This document shows positions 11,673-25,112 of a stretch of DNA of 64,000 nt, piece by piece. Origin of the DNA: Osmia lignaria lignaria (taxonomy: Eukaryota > Arthropoda > Insecta > Hymenoptera > Megachilidae); contig NW_027478159.1 in the NCBI RefSeq assembly GCF_051020975.1, positions 14,152,501 to 14,216,500 on the forward strand. The letters run 5' to 3'. Within the stretch, counting starts at the first letter, position 1. Every line of letters begins with the position of its first letter. The notes beneath the pieces were generated by a model, which did no database searches, was not told the DNA's origin, and saw nothing but the letters and a program-made list of their open reading frames with translations. The position numbers were made by a program, and so were the translations under genes.

Positions 11673-13552
11673 TATGTTCTATGATATTTTTTGATCAGAT
11701 GCGCAGTTCTCGAGATATATCAAGATATTTAAAAGTTCCGAAGCCGCACCAACATAATCGAGATACAGAAACACCGTGGCCCCTTTCTTTGAGATAACTT
11801 TCCACTATTGCGAGCTGTAAATGCCACTTCCAGCTTAGCTGTGCAGAAGAAGAACAACAAGAAGAAGAAATATCTCGAAATATGTCCGTCAGGCCCCTTC
11901 CCTTGAGATATATCTGCAAATATCTCGGAAAGGAAGCGAGCTATGGCAAAATGTTAAGAGACCTTTTTTGTAGAGAATTATGTTTCCTACAATTTATGTT
12001 CTATGATAGTTTTTGATCAGAAGCGTAGTTTTCGAGATATATCAAGATATTTAAAAGTTCTGAAGCCGCACCAACATAATAGAGATACAGAAACACCGTG
12101 GCCCCTTTCTTTGGGATAACTCTGCACTATTGCGAGCTGGAAATGCCGCTTCCAGTTTAGCTGTGCAGAACAAGAACAACAAGAAGAAGAAATATCTCGA
12201 AATATGTACGTCAGGACCCTTCTCTTGAGATAAATCTGCAAATATCTCGGAAACGAAGCGAGCTATGGCAAAACGTTAAGAGACCTTTTTTGTAGAGAAT
12301 TATGTTTCCTACAATTTATGTTCTATGATATTTTTTGATCAGATGCGTAGTTCTCGAGATATGTCAAGATATTTAAAAGCTTCGAAGCTGCACCAACATA
12401 ATAGAGGTACAGAAACACCGTGGCCCCTTTCTTTGAGATAACTCTGCACTATTGCGAGCTGCAAATGCCACTTCCAGCTTAGCTGTGCAGAAGAAGAACA
12501 ACAAGAAGAAGAAATATTTCGAAATATGTCCGTCAGGCCCCTTCCCTTGAGATAAATCTGCAAATATCTCGGAAACGAAGCGAGCTATGGCAAAATGTTA
12601 AGAGACCTTTTTTGTAGAGAATTAAGTTTCCTACTTTTTATGTTCTATGATATTTTTTGATCAGAAGCGTAGTTTTCGAGATATATCAAGATATTTAAAA
12701 GTTGCGAAGCCGCACCAACATAATAGAGATACAGAAACACCGGGGCCCCTTTCTTTGGGATAACTCTGCACTATTGCGAGCTGCAAATGCCACTTCCAGC
12801 TTAGCTGTGCAGAAGAAGAACAACAAGAAGAAGAAATATCTCGAAATATGTCCGTCAGGCCCCTTCCCTTGAGATAAATCTGCAAATATCTCGGAAACGA
12901 AGCGAGCTATGGCAAAATGTTAAGAGACCTTTTTTGTAGAGAATTATGGTTCCTACAATTTATGTTCTATGATATTTTTTGATCAGAAGCGTAGTTTTCG
13001 AGATATATCGAGACATTTAAAAGTTCCGAAGCCGCACCAACATAATAGAGATACAGAAACACCGTGGCCCCTTTCTTTGAGATAACTCTGCACGATTGCG
13101 AGCTGGAAATGCCACTTCCAGTTTAGCTGTGCAGAAGAACAACAACAAGAAGGAGAAATATCTCGAAATATGTCCATCAGGACCCTTCCCTTGAGATAAA
13201 TCTGCAAATATCTCGGAAACGAAGCGAGCTATGGCAAAATCTTAAGAGACCTTTTTTGTAGAGAATTATGTTTCCTACAATTTATGTTCTATGATATTTT
13301 TTGATCAGAAGCGTAGTTTTCGAGATATATCGAGATATTTAAAAGTTGCGAAGCCGCACCAACATAATAGAGATACAGAAACACCGTGGCCCCTTTCTTT
13401 GGGATAACTCTGCACTATTGCGAGCTGGAAATGCCACTTCCAGTTTAGCTGTGCACAAGAAGAACAACAAGAAGAAGAAATATCTCGAAATATGTCCGTC
13501 AGGACCCTTCCCTTGAGATAAATCTGCAAATATCTCGGAAACGAAGCGAGCT
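11673..13552. repeat. right copy of the 15-monomer-spaced duplication (Block I)
   Basis: Counterpart of 6,846-8,722, in the same order and orientation and with no triplet loss. It adjoins the right copy of the 18-monomer duplication (ends 11,667), so two different offsets meet at about 11,670. Confidence 0.8.
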
Positions 13553-15131
13553 ATGGCAAAATGTTAAGAGACCTTTTTTGTAGAGAATTAAGTTTCCTAC
13601 TTTTTATGTTCTATGATATTTTTTGATCAGATGCGCAGTTCTCGAGATATATCAAGATATTTAAAAGTTCCGAAGCCGCACCAACATAATAGAGATACAG
13701 AAACACCGTGGCCCCTTTCTTTGAGATAACTTTCCACTATTGCGAGCTGTAAATGCCACTTCCAGCTTAGCTGTGCAGAAGAAGAACAACAAGAAGAAGA
13801 AATATCTCGAAATATGTCCGTCAGACCCCTTCCCTTGAGATATATCTGCAAATATCTCGGAAACGAAGCGAGCTATGGCAAAATGTTAAGAGACCTTTTT
13901 TGTAGAGAATTATGTTTCCTACAATTTATGTTCTATGATATTTTTTGATCAGAAGCGTAGTTTTCGAGATATATCAAGATATTTAAAAGTTCCGAAGCCG
14001 CACCAACATAATAGAGATACAGAAACACCGTGGCCCCTTTCTTTGGGATAACTCTGCACTATTGCGAGCTGGAAATGCCACTTCCAGTTTAGCTGTGCAG
14101 AACAAGAACAACAAGAAGAAGAAATATCTCGAAATATGTCCGTCAGGCCCCTTCCCTTGAGATATATCTGCAAATATCTCGGAAACGAAGCGAGCTATGG
14201 CAAAATGTTAAGAGACCTTTTTTGTAGAGAATTATGTTTCCTACAATTTATGTTCTATGATATTTTTTGATCAGAAGCGTAGTTTTCGAGATATATCGAG
14301 ATATTTAAAAGTTCCGAAGCCGCACCAACATAATAGAGATACAGAAACACCGTGGCCCCTTTCTTTGAGATAACTCTGCACTAGTGCGAGCCGCAAATGC
14401 CACTTCCAGCTTAGCTGTGCAGAAGAAGAACAACAAGAAGAAGAAACATCTCGAAATATGTCCGTCAGGCCCCTTCCCTTGAGATAAATCTGCAAATATC
14501 TCGGAAACGAAGCGAGCTATGGCAAAATGTGAAGAGACCTTTTTTGTAGAGAATTAAGTTTCCTACTTTTTATCTTCTATGATATTTTTTGATCAGATGC
14601 GTAGTTCTCGAGACATATCAAGGTATTTAAAAGTTCCGAAGCCGCACCAACATAATAGAGATACAGAAACACCGTGGCCCCTTTCTTTGAGATAACTCTG
14701 CACTATTGCGAGCTGTAAATGCCACTTCCAGCTTAGCTGTGCAGAAGAAGAACAACAAGAAGAAGAAATATCTCGAAATATGTCCATCAGGCCCCTTCCC
14801 TTGAGATATATCTGCAAATATCTCGGAAACGAAGCGAGCTATGGCAAAATGTTAAGAGACCTTTTTTGTAGAGAATTATGTTTCCTACAATTTATGTTCT
14901 ATGATATTTTTTGATCAGAAGCGTAGTTTTCGAGATATATCGAGATATTTAAAAGTTCCGAAGCCGCACCAACATAATAGAGATACAGAAACACCGTGGC
15001 CCCTTTCTTTGAGACAACTCTGCACTAGTGCGAGCCGCAAATGCCACTTCCAGCTTAGCTGTGCAGAAGAAGAACAACAAGAAGAAGAAATATCTCGAAA
15101 TATGTCCGTCAGGCCCCTTCCCTTGACATAA

Positions 15132-15775
15132 ATCTGCAAATATCTCGGAAACGAAGCGAGCTATGGCAAAATGTTAAGAGACCTTTTTTGTAGAGAATTA
15201 AGTTTCCTACTTTTTATGTTCTATGATATTTTTTGATCAGATGCGCAGTTCTCGAGATATATCAAGATATTTAAAAGTTCCGAAGCCGCACCAACATAAT
15301 AGAGATACAGAAACACCGTGGCCCCTTTCTTTGAGATAACTCTGCACTATTGCGAGCTGCAAATGCCACTTCCAGCTTAGCTGTGCAGAAGAAGAACAAC
15401 AAGAAGAAGAAATATCTCGAAATATGTCCGTTAGGCCCCTTCCCTTGAGATAAATCTGCAAATATCTCGGAAACGAAGCGAGCTATGCCAAAATGTTAAG
15501 AGACCTTTTTTGTAGAGAATTATGTTTCCTACAATTTATCTTCTATGATATTTTTTGATCAGAAGCGTAGTTTTCGAGATATATCGAGATATTTAAAAGT
15601 TCCGAAGCCGCACCAACATAATAGAGATACAGAAACACCGTGGCCCCTTTCTTTGAGATAACTCTGCACTATTGCGAGCTGCAGATGCCACTTCCAGCTT
15701 AGCTCTGCAGAGGAAGAACAACAAGAAGAAGAAATATCTCGAAATATGTCCGTCAGGCCAGTTCCTTTGAGCTGA
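15132..15775. repeat. marked dimer, copy 1
   Basis: A class B monomer with GATGCGCAGTTC and CCGTTAGGCC is followed by a monomer with TATGCCAAAATG, TTTATCTTC, TGCAGATGCC, CTCTGCAGAGG and CAGTTCCTTTGAGCTG. In this copy the first monomer still ends CTTGAGATAA. The next four copies start 1,609, 7,405, 9,981 and 12,235 bp further on. Confidence 0.75.
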
Positions 15776-16096
15776 ATCTGCAAATATCTCGGAAACGAAG
15801 CGAGCTATGGCAAAATGTTAAGAGACCTTTTTTGTAGAGAATTAAGTTTCCTACTTTTTATGTTCTATGATATTTTTTGATCAGATGCGTAGTTTTCGAG
15901 ATATATCGAGATATTTAAAAGTTCCGAAGCCGCACCAACATAATAGAGATACAGAAACACCGTGGCCCCTCTCTTTGAGATAACTCTGCACTATTGCGAG
16001 CTGAAATGCCACTTCCAGTTTAGCTGTGCAGAAGAAGAACAACAAGAAGAAGAAATATCTCGAAATATGTCCGCCAGGCCCCTTCCCTTGAGATAA
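15776..16096. repeat. 321-bp monomer with a 1-bp deletion
   Basis: The variable segment reads GAGCTGAAATGCC near 16,000 where other copies have GAGCTGCAAATG or GAGCTGGAAATG. One base is missing, which shifts the minus-strand frame. Its 3' end (CCGCCAGG, then GCATATATC) matches the monomers starting at 21,249 and 26,079. Confidence 0.85.
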
Positions 16097-16740
16097 ATCT
16101 GCATATATCTCGGAAACGAAGCCAGCTATGGCAAAATGTTAAGAGACCTTATTTGTAGAGAATTAAGTTTTCTACTTTTTATGTTCTATGATATTTTTTG
16201 ATCAGATGCGAAGTTCTCGAGATATATCAAGATATTTAAAAGTTCCGAAGCTGCACCAACATAATGGAGGTACAGAAACACCGTGGCCTCTTTCTTTGAG
16301 ATAACTCTGCACTATTGCGAGCTGCAAATGCCATTTCCAGCTTAGCTGTGCAGAAGAAGAACAACAAGAAGAAGAAATATCTCGAAATATGTCCGTCAGG
16401 CCCCTTCCCTTGAGATAAATCTGTACATATCTCGGAAACGAAGCGAGCTATGGCAAAATGTTAAGAGACCTTTTTTGTAGAGAATTAAGTTTCCTACTTT
16501 TTATATTCTATGATATTTTTTGATCAGACGCGTAGTTCTCGAGATATATCAAGATATTTAAAAGTTCGGAAGCCGCACCAACATAATAGAGATACAGAAA
16601 CACCGTGGCCCCTTTCTTTGAGATAACTCTGCGCTATTGCGAGCTGTAAATGCCACTTCCAGCTTAGCTGTGCAGAAGAAGAACAACAAGAAGAAGAAAT
16701 ATCTCGAAATATGTCCGTCAGGCCCCTTCCCTTGAGATAT

Positions 16741-17384
16741 ATCTGCAAATATCTCGGAAACGAAGCGAGCTATGGCAAAATGTTAAGAGACCTTTTTTGT
16801 AGAGAATTAAGTTTCCTACTTTTTATGTTCTATGATATTTTTTGATCAGATGCGCAGTTCTCGAGATATATCAAGATATTTAAAAGTTCCGAAGCCGCAC
16901 CAACATAATAGAGATACAGAAACACCGTGGCCCCTTTCTTTGAGATAACTCTGCACTATTGCGAGCTGCAAATGCCACTTCCAGCTTAGCTGTGCAGAAG
17001 AAGAACAACAAGAAGAAGAAATATCTCGAAATATGTCCGTTAGGCCCCTTCCCTTGTGATAAATCTGCAAATATCTCGGAAACGAAGCGAGCTATGCCAA
17101 AATGTTAAGAGACCTTTTTTGTAGAGAATTATGTTTCCTACAATTTATCTTCTATGATATTTTTTGATCAGAAGCGTAGTTTTCGAGATATATCGAGATA
17201 TTTAAAAGTTCCGAAGCCGCACCAACATAATAGAGATACAGAAACACCGTGGCCCCTTTCTTTGAGATAACTCTGCACTATTGCGAGCTGCAGATGCCAC
17301 TTCCAGCTTAGCTCTGCAGAGGAAGAACAACAAGAAGAAGAAATATCTCGAAATATGTCCGTCAGGCCAGTTCCTTTGAGCTGA
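16741..17384. repeat. marked dimer, copy 2
   Basis: As copy 1, but the first monomer ends CCTTGTGATAAATC, a change shared with copies 3, 4 and 5. Confidence 0.8.
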
Positions 17385-18329
17385 ATCTGCAAATATCTCG
17401 GAAACGAAGCGAGCTATGGCAAAATGTTAAGAGACCTTTTTTGTAGAGAATTAAGTTTCCTACTTTTCATGTTCTATGATATTTTTTGATCAGAAGCGTA
17501 GTTTTCGAGATACATCGAGATATTTAAAAGTTCCGAAGCCGCACCAACATAATAGAGATACAGAAACACCGTGGCCCCTTTCTTTGAAATAACTCTGCAC
17601 TATAGCGAGCTGCAAATGCCACTTCCAGCTTCGCTGTGCAGAAGAAGAACAACAAGAAGAAGAAATATCTCGAAATATGTCCGTCAGGCCCCTTCCCTTG
17701 AGATAAATCTGCAAATATCTCGGAAACGAAGCGAGCTATGGCAAAATGTTAAGAGACCTTTTTTGTAGAGAATTAAGTTTCCTACTTTTTATGTTCTATG
17801 ATATTTTTTGATCAGATGCGTAGTTCTCGAGATATATCAAGATATTTAAAAGTTCTGAAGCTGCACCAACATAATAGAGATACAGAAACACCGTGGCCCC
17901 TTTCTTTGAGATAACTCTGCACTAGTGCGAGCCGCAAATGCCACTTCCAGCTTAGCTGTGCAGAAGAAGAACAACAAGAAGAAGAAATATCTCGAAATAT
18001 GTCCGTTAGGCCCCTTCCCTTGAGATAAATGTGCAAATATCTCGGAAACGAAGCGAGCTATGGCAAAATGTTAAGAGACCTTTTTTGTAGAGAATTAAGT
18101 TTCCTACTTTTTATGTTCTATCATATTTTTTGATCAGATGCGTAGTTCTCGAGATATATCAAGATATTTAAAAGTTCCGAAGCCGCACCAACATAATAGA
18201 GATACAGAAACACCGTGGCCCCTTTCTTTCAGATAACTCTGCACTATTGCGAGCTGGAAATGCCACTTCCAGTTTAGCTGTGCAGAAGAAGAACAACAAG
18301 AAGAAGAAATATCTCGAAATATGTCCGTC

Positions 18330-18876
18330 AGGCCCCTTCCCTTGAGATATATCTGCAAATATCTCGGAAACGAAGCGAGCTATGGCAAAATGTTAAGAGT
18401 CCTTTTTTGTAGAGAATAAAGTTTCCTACTTTTTATTTTCTATGATATTTTTTGATCAGATGCGTAGTTCTCGAGATATATCAAGATATTTAAAAGTTCC
18501 GAAGCCGCACCAACATAATAGAGATACAGAAACACCGTGGCCTCTTTCTTTGAGATAACTGTGCACTATTGCGAGCTGCAAATGCCACTTCCAGCTTAGC
18601 TGTGCAGAAGAAGAACAACAAGAAGAAGAAATATCTCGAAATATGTCCGTCAGGCCCCTTCCCTTGAGATATATCTGCAAATATCTCGGAAACGAAACGA
18701 GCTATGGCAAAATGGTAAGAGACCTTTTTTGTAGAGAATTATGTTTCCTACAAGTTATGTTCTATGATATTTTTTGATCAGAAGCGTAGTTTTCGAGATA
18801 TATGGAGATATTTAAAAGTTCCGAAGCCGCACCAACATAATAGAGATACAGAAACACCGTGGCCCCTTTCTTTGAG
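18330..18876. repeat. left copy of a 3-monomer (966 bp) duplication
   Basis: It matches 19,296-19,842. Shared rare variants are GAGTCCTTTTTTG with GAATAAAG, TTTTATTTTC, CTGTGCACTATTG, CGAAACGAGC, AATGGTAAG, CCTACAAGTTATG and ATATATGGAG. The right end is set by GATAACTCTGCACTATTG here versus GATGACTCTGCACTAGTG in the other copy. Confidence 0.75.
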
Positions 18877-19295
18877 ATAACTCTGCACTATTGCGAGCTG
18901 TAAATGCCACTTCCAGCTTAGCTGTGCAGAAGAAGAACAACAAGAAGAAGAAATATCTCGAAATATGTCCGTCAGGCCCCTTCCCTTGAGATATATCTGC
19001 AAATATCTCGGAAACGAAGCGAGCTATGGCAAAATGTTAAGAGACCTTTTTTGTAGAGAATTATGTTTCCTACGATTTATGTTCTATGATATTTTTTGAT
19101 CAGAAGCGTAGTTTTCGAGATATATCGAGATATTTAAAAGTTCCGAAGCCGCACCAACATAATAGAGATACAGAAACACCGTGGCCCCTTTCTTTGAGAT
19201 AACTCTGCACTATTGCGAGCTGCAAATGCCACTTCCAGCTTAGCTGTGCAGAAGAAGAACAACCAGAAGAAGAAATATCTCGAAATATGTCCGTC

Positions 19296-19842
19296 AGGCC
19301 CCTTCCCTTGAGATATATCTGCAAATATCTCGGAAACGAAGCGAGCTATGGCAAAATGTTAAGAGTCCTTTTTTGTAGAGAATAAAGTTTCCTACTTTTT
19401 ATTTTCTATGATATTTTTTGATCAGATGCGTAGTTCTCGAGATATATCAAGATATTTAAAAGTTCCGAAGCCGCACCAACATAATAGAGATACAGAAACA
19501 CCGTGGCCTCTTTCTTTGAGATAACTGTGCACTATTGCGAGCTGCAAATGCCACTTCCAGCTTAGCTGTGCAGAAGAAGAACAACAAGAAGAAGAAATAT
19601 CTCGAAATATGTCCGTCAGGCCCCTTCCCTTGAGATATATCTGCAAATATCTCGGAAACGAAACGAGCTATGGCAAAATGGTAAGAGACCTTTTTTGTAG
19701 AGAATTATGTTTCCTACAAGTTATGTTCTATGATATTTTTTGATCAGAAGCGTAGTTTTCGAGATATATGGAGATATTTAAAAGTTCCGAAGCCGCACCA
19801 ACATAATAGAGATACAGAAACACCGTGGCCCCTTTCTTTGAG
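19296..19842. repeat. right copy of the 3-monomer duplication
   Basis: Counterpart of 18,330-18,876. The same variant series occurs twice more, starting near 29,005 and 30,614. Confidence 0.75.
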
Positions 19843-20690
19843 ATGACTCTGCACTAGTGCGAGCCGCAAATGCCACTTCCAAATTAGCTGTGCAGAAGAA
19901 GAACAACAAGAAGAAGAAATATTTCGAAATATGTCCGTCAGGCCCCTTCCCTTGAGATAAATCTGCACATATCTCGGAAACGAAGCGAGCTATGGCAAAA
20001 TGCTAAGAGACCTTTTTTGTAGAGAATTAAGTTTTCTACTTTTTATGTTCTATGATATTTTTTGATCAGATGCGTTGTTCTCGAGATATATCAAGATATT
20101 TAAAAGTTCCAAAGCTGCACCAACATAATAGAGGTACAGAAACACCGTGGCCTCTTTCTTTGAGATAACTCTGCACTATTGCGAGCTGCAAATGCCACTT
20201 CCAGCTTAGCTGTGCAGAAGAAGAACAACAAGAAGAAGAAATATCTCGAAATATGTCCGTCAGGCCCCTTCCCTTGAGATAAATCTGCATATATCTCGGA
20301 AACGAAGCGAGCTATGGCAAAATGTTAAGAGACCTTTTTTGTAGAGAATTAAGTTTCCTACTTTTCATGTTCTATGATATTTTTTGATCAGATGCGTAGT
20401 TCTCGAGATATATCAAGATATTTAAAAGCTCCGAAGCCGCACCAACATAATAGAGATACAGAAACACCGTGGCCCCTTTCTTTGAGATAACTCTGCACTA
20501 TTGCGAGCTGCAAATGCCACTTCCAGCTTAGCTGTGCAGAAGAAGAACAACAAGAAGAAGAAATATCTCGAAATATGTCCGTCAGGCCCCTTCCCTTGAG
20601 ATAAATCTGCGAATATCTCGGAAACGAAGCGAGCTATGGCAACATGTTTAGAGACTTTATTTGTAGAGAATTGAGTTTCCTACTTTTTAT
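19350..20690. repeat. left copy of a 35-monomer-spaced duplication
   Basis: It matches 30,618-31,958 at offset 11,268 (35 x 322 minus two single-base deletions in between). Rare features shared in order are ATATATGGAG, CCAAATTAGCTG, GCGTTGTTC, TTCCAAAGCTGC, and GCGAATATC followed by AACATGTTTAGAGAC. Differences are few, for example GATGAC versus GATAAC near 19,844. Confidence 0.75.
20066..20290 (-). other. recurrent 74-codon minus-strand open frame, judged non-coding
   Basis: About 160 of the 198 monomers have an open minus-strand frame of 73-74 codons, typically containing GLTDIFRDISSSCC and SLLCWCGFGTFKYLDISR. In most copies the apparent start is TTG. An ATG at that position occurs only where GCAAAT has become GCATAT, as here and at 21,354-21,578, 26,184-26,408 and 31,334-31,558. 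About 36 copies lack the frame through in-frame stops (for example a TAG in the copy at 53,759-54,080), loss of the start, or a frameshift (15,776-16,096). Since 322 is not a multiple of three, frames cannot fuse across monomers. Many variants change the residue. There is no recognisable domain; the serine/cysteine run simply translates the triplet tract. I see no evidence that this is a gene. Confidence 0.75.
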
Positions 20691-21335
20691 GTTCAATGAT
20701 ATTTTTTGATCAGATGCGTAGTTCTCGAGATATATCAAGATATTTAAAAGTTCCGAAGCCGCACCAACATAATAGAGATACAGAAACACCGTGGCCTCTT
20801 TCTTTGAGATAACTCTGCACTATTGCGCGCTGCAAATGCCACTTCCAGTTTAGCTGTGCAGAAGAAGAACAACAAGAAGCAAAAATATCTCGAAATATGT
20901 CCGTTAGGCCCCTTCCCTTGAGATAAATCTGCAAATATCTCGGAAACGAAGCGAGCTATGGCAAAATGTTAAGAGACCTTTTTTGTAGAGAATTAAGTTT
21001 CCTACTTTTTATCTTCTATGATATTTTTTGATCAGATGCGTAGTTCTCGAGATATATCAAGATATTTAAAAGTTCCGAAGCCGCACCAACATAATAGAGA
21101 TACAGAAACACCGTGGCCCCTCTCTTTGAGATAACTCTGCACTATTGCGAGCTGGAAATGCCACTTCCAGTTTAGCTGTGCAGAAGAAGAACAACAAGAA
21201 GCAAAAATATCTCGAAATATGTCCGTTAGGCCCCTTCCCTTGTGATAAATCTGCAAATATCTCGGAAACGAAGCGAGCTATGCCAAAATGTTAAGAGACC
21301 TTTTTTGTAGAGAATTATGTTTCCTACAATTTATC

Positions 21336-23299
21336 TTCTATGATATTTTTTGATCAGAAGCGTAGTTTTCGAGATATATCGAGATATTTAAAAGTTCCGA
21401 AGCCGCACCAACATAATAGAGATACAGAAACACCGTGGCCCCTTTCTTTGAGATAACTCTGCACTATTGCGAGCTGCAAATGCCACTTCCAGCTTAGCTG
21501 TGCAGAAGAAGAACAACAAGAAGAAGAAATATCTCGAAATATGTCCGCCAGGCCCCTTCCCTTGAGATAAATCTGCATATATCTCGGAAACGAAGCGAGC
21601 TATGGCAAAATGTTAAGAGACCTTTTTTGTAGAGAATTAAGTTTTCTACTTTTTATGTTCTATGATATTTTTTGATCAGATGCGAAGTTCTCGAGATATA
21701 TCAAGATATTTAAAAGTTCCGAAGCTGCACCAACATAATGGAGGTACAGAAACACCGTGGCCTCTTTCTTTGAGATAACTCTGCACTATTGCGAGCTGCA
21801 AATGCCATTTCCAGCTTAGCTGTGCAGAAGAAGAACAACAAGAAGAAGAAATATCTCGAAATATGTCCGTCAGGCCCCTTCCCTTGAGATAAATCTGTAC
21901 ATATCTCGGAAACGAAGCGAGCTATGGCAAAATGTTAAGAGACCTTTTTTGTAGAGAATTAAGTTTCCTACTTTTTATATTCTATGATATTTTTTGATCA
22001 GACGCGTAGTTCTCGAGATATATCAAGATATTTAAAAGTTCGGAAGCCGCACCAACATAATAGAGATACAGAAACACCGTGGCCCCTTTCTTTGAGATAA
22101 CTCTGCGCTATTGCGAGCTGGAAACGCCACTTCCAGCTTAGCTGTGCAGAAGAAGAACAACAAGAAGAAGAAATATCTCGAAATATGTCCGTCAGGCCAG
22201 TTCCTTTGAGATAAATCTGCAAATATCTCGGAAACGAAGAGAGCTATGGCAAAATGTTAAGAGACCTTTTTTGTAGAGAATTAAGTTTCCTACTTTTTAT
22301 GTTCTATGATATTTTTTGATCAGATGCGTAGTTCTCGAGATATATCAAGATATTTAAAAGTTCCGAAGCCGCACCAACATAATAGAGATACAGAAACACC
22401 GTGGCCCCTTTCTTTGAGATAACTCTGCACTATTGCGAGCTGTAAATGCCACTTCCAGCTTAGCTGTGCAGAAGAAGAACAACAAGAAGAAGAAATATCT
22501 CGAAATATGTCCGTCAGGCCCCTTCCCTTGAGATATATCTGCAAATATCTCGGAAACGAAGCGAGCTATGGCAAAATGTTAAGAGACCTTTTTTGTAGAG
22601 AATTAAGTTTCCTACTTTTTATGTTCTATGATATTTTTTGATCAGATGCGCAGTTCTCGAGATATATCAAGATATTTAAAAGTTCCGAAGCCGCACCAAC
22701 ATAATAGAGATACAGAAACACCGTGGCCCCTTTCTTTGAGATAACTCTGCACTATTGCGAGCTGCAAATGCCACTTCCAGCTTAGCTGTGCAGAAGAAGA
22801 ACAACAAGAAGAAGAAATATCTCGAAATATGTCCGTTAGGCCCCTTCCCTTGTGATAAATCTGCAAATATCTCGGAAACGAAGCGAGCTATGCCAAAATG
22901 TTAAGAGACCTTTTTTGTAGAGAATTATGTTTCCTACAATTTATCTTCTATGATATTTTTTGATCAGAAGCGTAGTTTTCGAGATATATCGAGATATTTA
23001 AAAGTTCCGAAGCCGCACCAACATAATAGAGATACAGAAACACCGTGGCCCCTTTCTTTGAGATAACTCTGCACTATTGCGTGCTGCAGATGCCACTTCC
23101 AGCTTAGCTCTGCAGAGGAAGAACAACAAGAAGAAGAAATACCTCGAAATATGTCCGTCAGGCCAGTTCCTTTGAGCTGAATCTGCAAATATCTCGGAAA
23201 CGAAGCGAGCTATGGCAAAATGTTAAGAGACCTTTTTTGTAGAGAATTAAGTTTCCTACTTTTCATGTTCTATGATATTTTTTGATCAGAAGCGTAGTT
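21336..23299. repeat. left copy of a 1,964-bp duplication, 15 monomers apart
   Basis: It matches 26,166-28,129 at exactly 4,830 bp. I noticed only two differences (near 23,082 and 23,142). The left limit is the TTATCTTC/TTATGTTC difference at 21,335/26,165. The right limit is TTTTCG/TTCTCG at 23,300/28,130. It contains the GCGAAGTTC, AATGGAGG, GCCATTTCC, CTGTACATATC and GACGCGTAG monomers. Confidence 0.85.
22537..23180. repeat. marked dimer, copy 3
   Basis: Carries all dimer markers plus two private changes, GCGTGCTG near 23,080 and ACCTCG near 23,142. Confidence 0.8.
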
Positions 23300-25112
23300 T
23301 TCGAGATACATCGAGATATTTAAAAGTTCCGAAGCCGCACCAACATAATAGAGATACAGAAACACCGTGGCCCCTTTCTTTGAAATAACTCTGCACTATA
23401 GCGAGCTGCAAATGCCACTTCCAGCTTCGCTGTGCAGAAGAAGAACAACAAGAAGAAGAAATATCTCGAAATATGTCCGTCAGGCCCCTTCCCTTGAGAT
23501 AAATGTGCAAATATCTCGGAAACGAAGCGAGCTATGGCAAAATGTTAAGAGACCTTTTTTGTAGAGAATTAAGTTTCCTACTTTTTATGTTCTATCATAT
23601 TTTTTGATCAGATGCGTAGTTCTCGAGATATATCAAGATATTTAAAAGTTCCGAAGCCGCACCAACATAATAGAGATACAGAAACACCGTGGCCCCTTTC
23701 TTTGAAATAACTCTGCACTATAGCGAGCTGCAAATGCCACTTCCAGCTTCGCTGTGCAGAAGAAGAACAACAAGAAGAAGAAATATCTCGAAATATGTCC
23801 GTCAGGCCCCTTCCCTTGAGATAAATCTGCAAATATCTCGGAAACGAAGCGAGCTATGGCAAAATGTTACGAGACCGTTTTTGTAGAGAATTAAGTTTCC
23901 TACTTTTTATGTTCTATAATGTTTTTTGATCAGATGCGTAGTTCTCGAGATATATCAAGATATTTAAAAGTTCCGAAGCCGCACCAACATAATAGAGATA
24001 CAGAAACACCGTGGCCCCTTTCTTTGAGATAACTCTGCACTATTGCGAGCTGCAAATGCCACTTCCAGCTTAGCTGTGCAGAGGAAGAACAACAAGAAGA
24101 AGAAATATCTCGAAATATGTCCGTCAGGCCAGTTCCTTTGAGATAAATCTGCAAATATCTCGGAAACGAAGAGAGCTATGGCAAAATGTTAAGAGACCTT
24201 TTTTGTAGAGAATTAAGTTTCCTACTTTTTATGTTCTATGATATTTTTTGATCAGATGCGTAGTTCTCGAGATATATCAAGATATTTAAAAGTTCCGAAG
24301 CCGCACCAACATAATAGAGATACAGAAACACCGTGGCCCCTTTCTTTGAGATAACTCTGCACTATTGCGAGCTGTAAATGCCACTTCCAGCTTAGCTGTG
24401 CAGAAGAAGAACAACAAGAAGAAGAAATATCTCGAAATATGTCCGTCAGGCCCCTTCCCTTGAGATATATCTGCAAATATCTCGGAAACGAAGCGAGCTA
24501 TGGCAAAATGTTAAGAGACCTTTTTTGTAGAGAATTATGTTTCCTACAATTTCTGTTCTATGATATTTTTTGATCAGAAGCGTAGTTTTCGAGATATATC
24601 GAGATATTTAAAAGTTCCGAAGCCGCACCAACATAATAGAGATACAGAAACACCGTGGCCCCTTTCTTTGAGATAACTCTGCACTAGTGCGAGCCGCAAA
24701 TGCCACTTCCAGCTTAGCTGTGCAGAAGAAGAACAACAAGAAGAAGAAATATCTCGAAATATGTCCGTCAGGCCCCTTCCCTTGAGATAAATCTGCAAAT
24801 ATCTCGGAAACGAAGCGAGCTATGGCAAAATGTTAAGAGACCTTTTTTGTAGAGAATTAAGTTTCCTACTTTTTATCTTCTATGATATTTTTTGATCAGA
24901 TGCGTAGTTCTCGAGATATATCAAGATATTTAAAAGTTCCGAAGCCGCACCAACATAATAGAGATACAGAAACACCGTGGCCCCTCTCTTTGAGATAACT
25001 CTGCACTATTGCGAGCTGGAAATGCCACTTCCAGTTTAGCTGTGCAGAAGAAGAACAACAAGAAGCAAAAATATCTCGAAATATGTCCGTTAGGCCCCTT
25101 CCCTTGAGATAA

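Larger units (their letters stand above)
1..15131. repeat. Block I: mixed A/B monomers with 15- and 18-monomer duplications
   Basis: 47 monomers. Markers concentrated here are GATATATCTGC at monomer ends, CAGGACCCTTCCC, GGGATAACTC, GAAGCTTCGAA-like changes near AAAGCTTCGAAGC, and CAGGCCCTTTCCC. A and B class monomers intermix without strict alternation. No gene is present. Confidence 0.75.

Noticed and set aside
14901..15131. Plus-strand open frame of 76 codons, and similar plus-strand frames of 65-79 codons at 17,571, 23,367, 28,197, 29,806, 50,081, 55,233, 59,097 and 61,995
   Set aside because: They arise only where local substitutions remove a stop, often start with GTG, run through the same satellite sequence and have no recognisable protein features.
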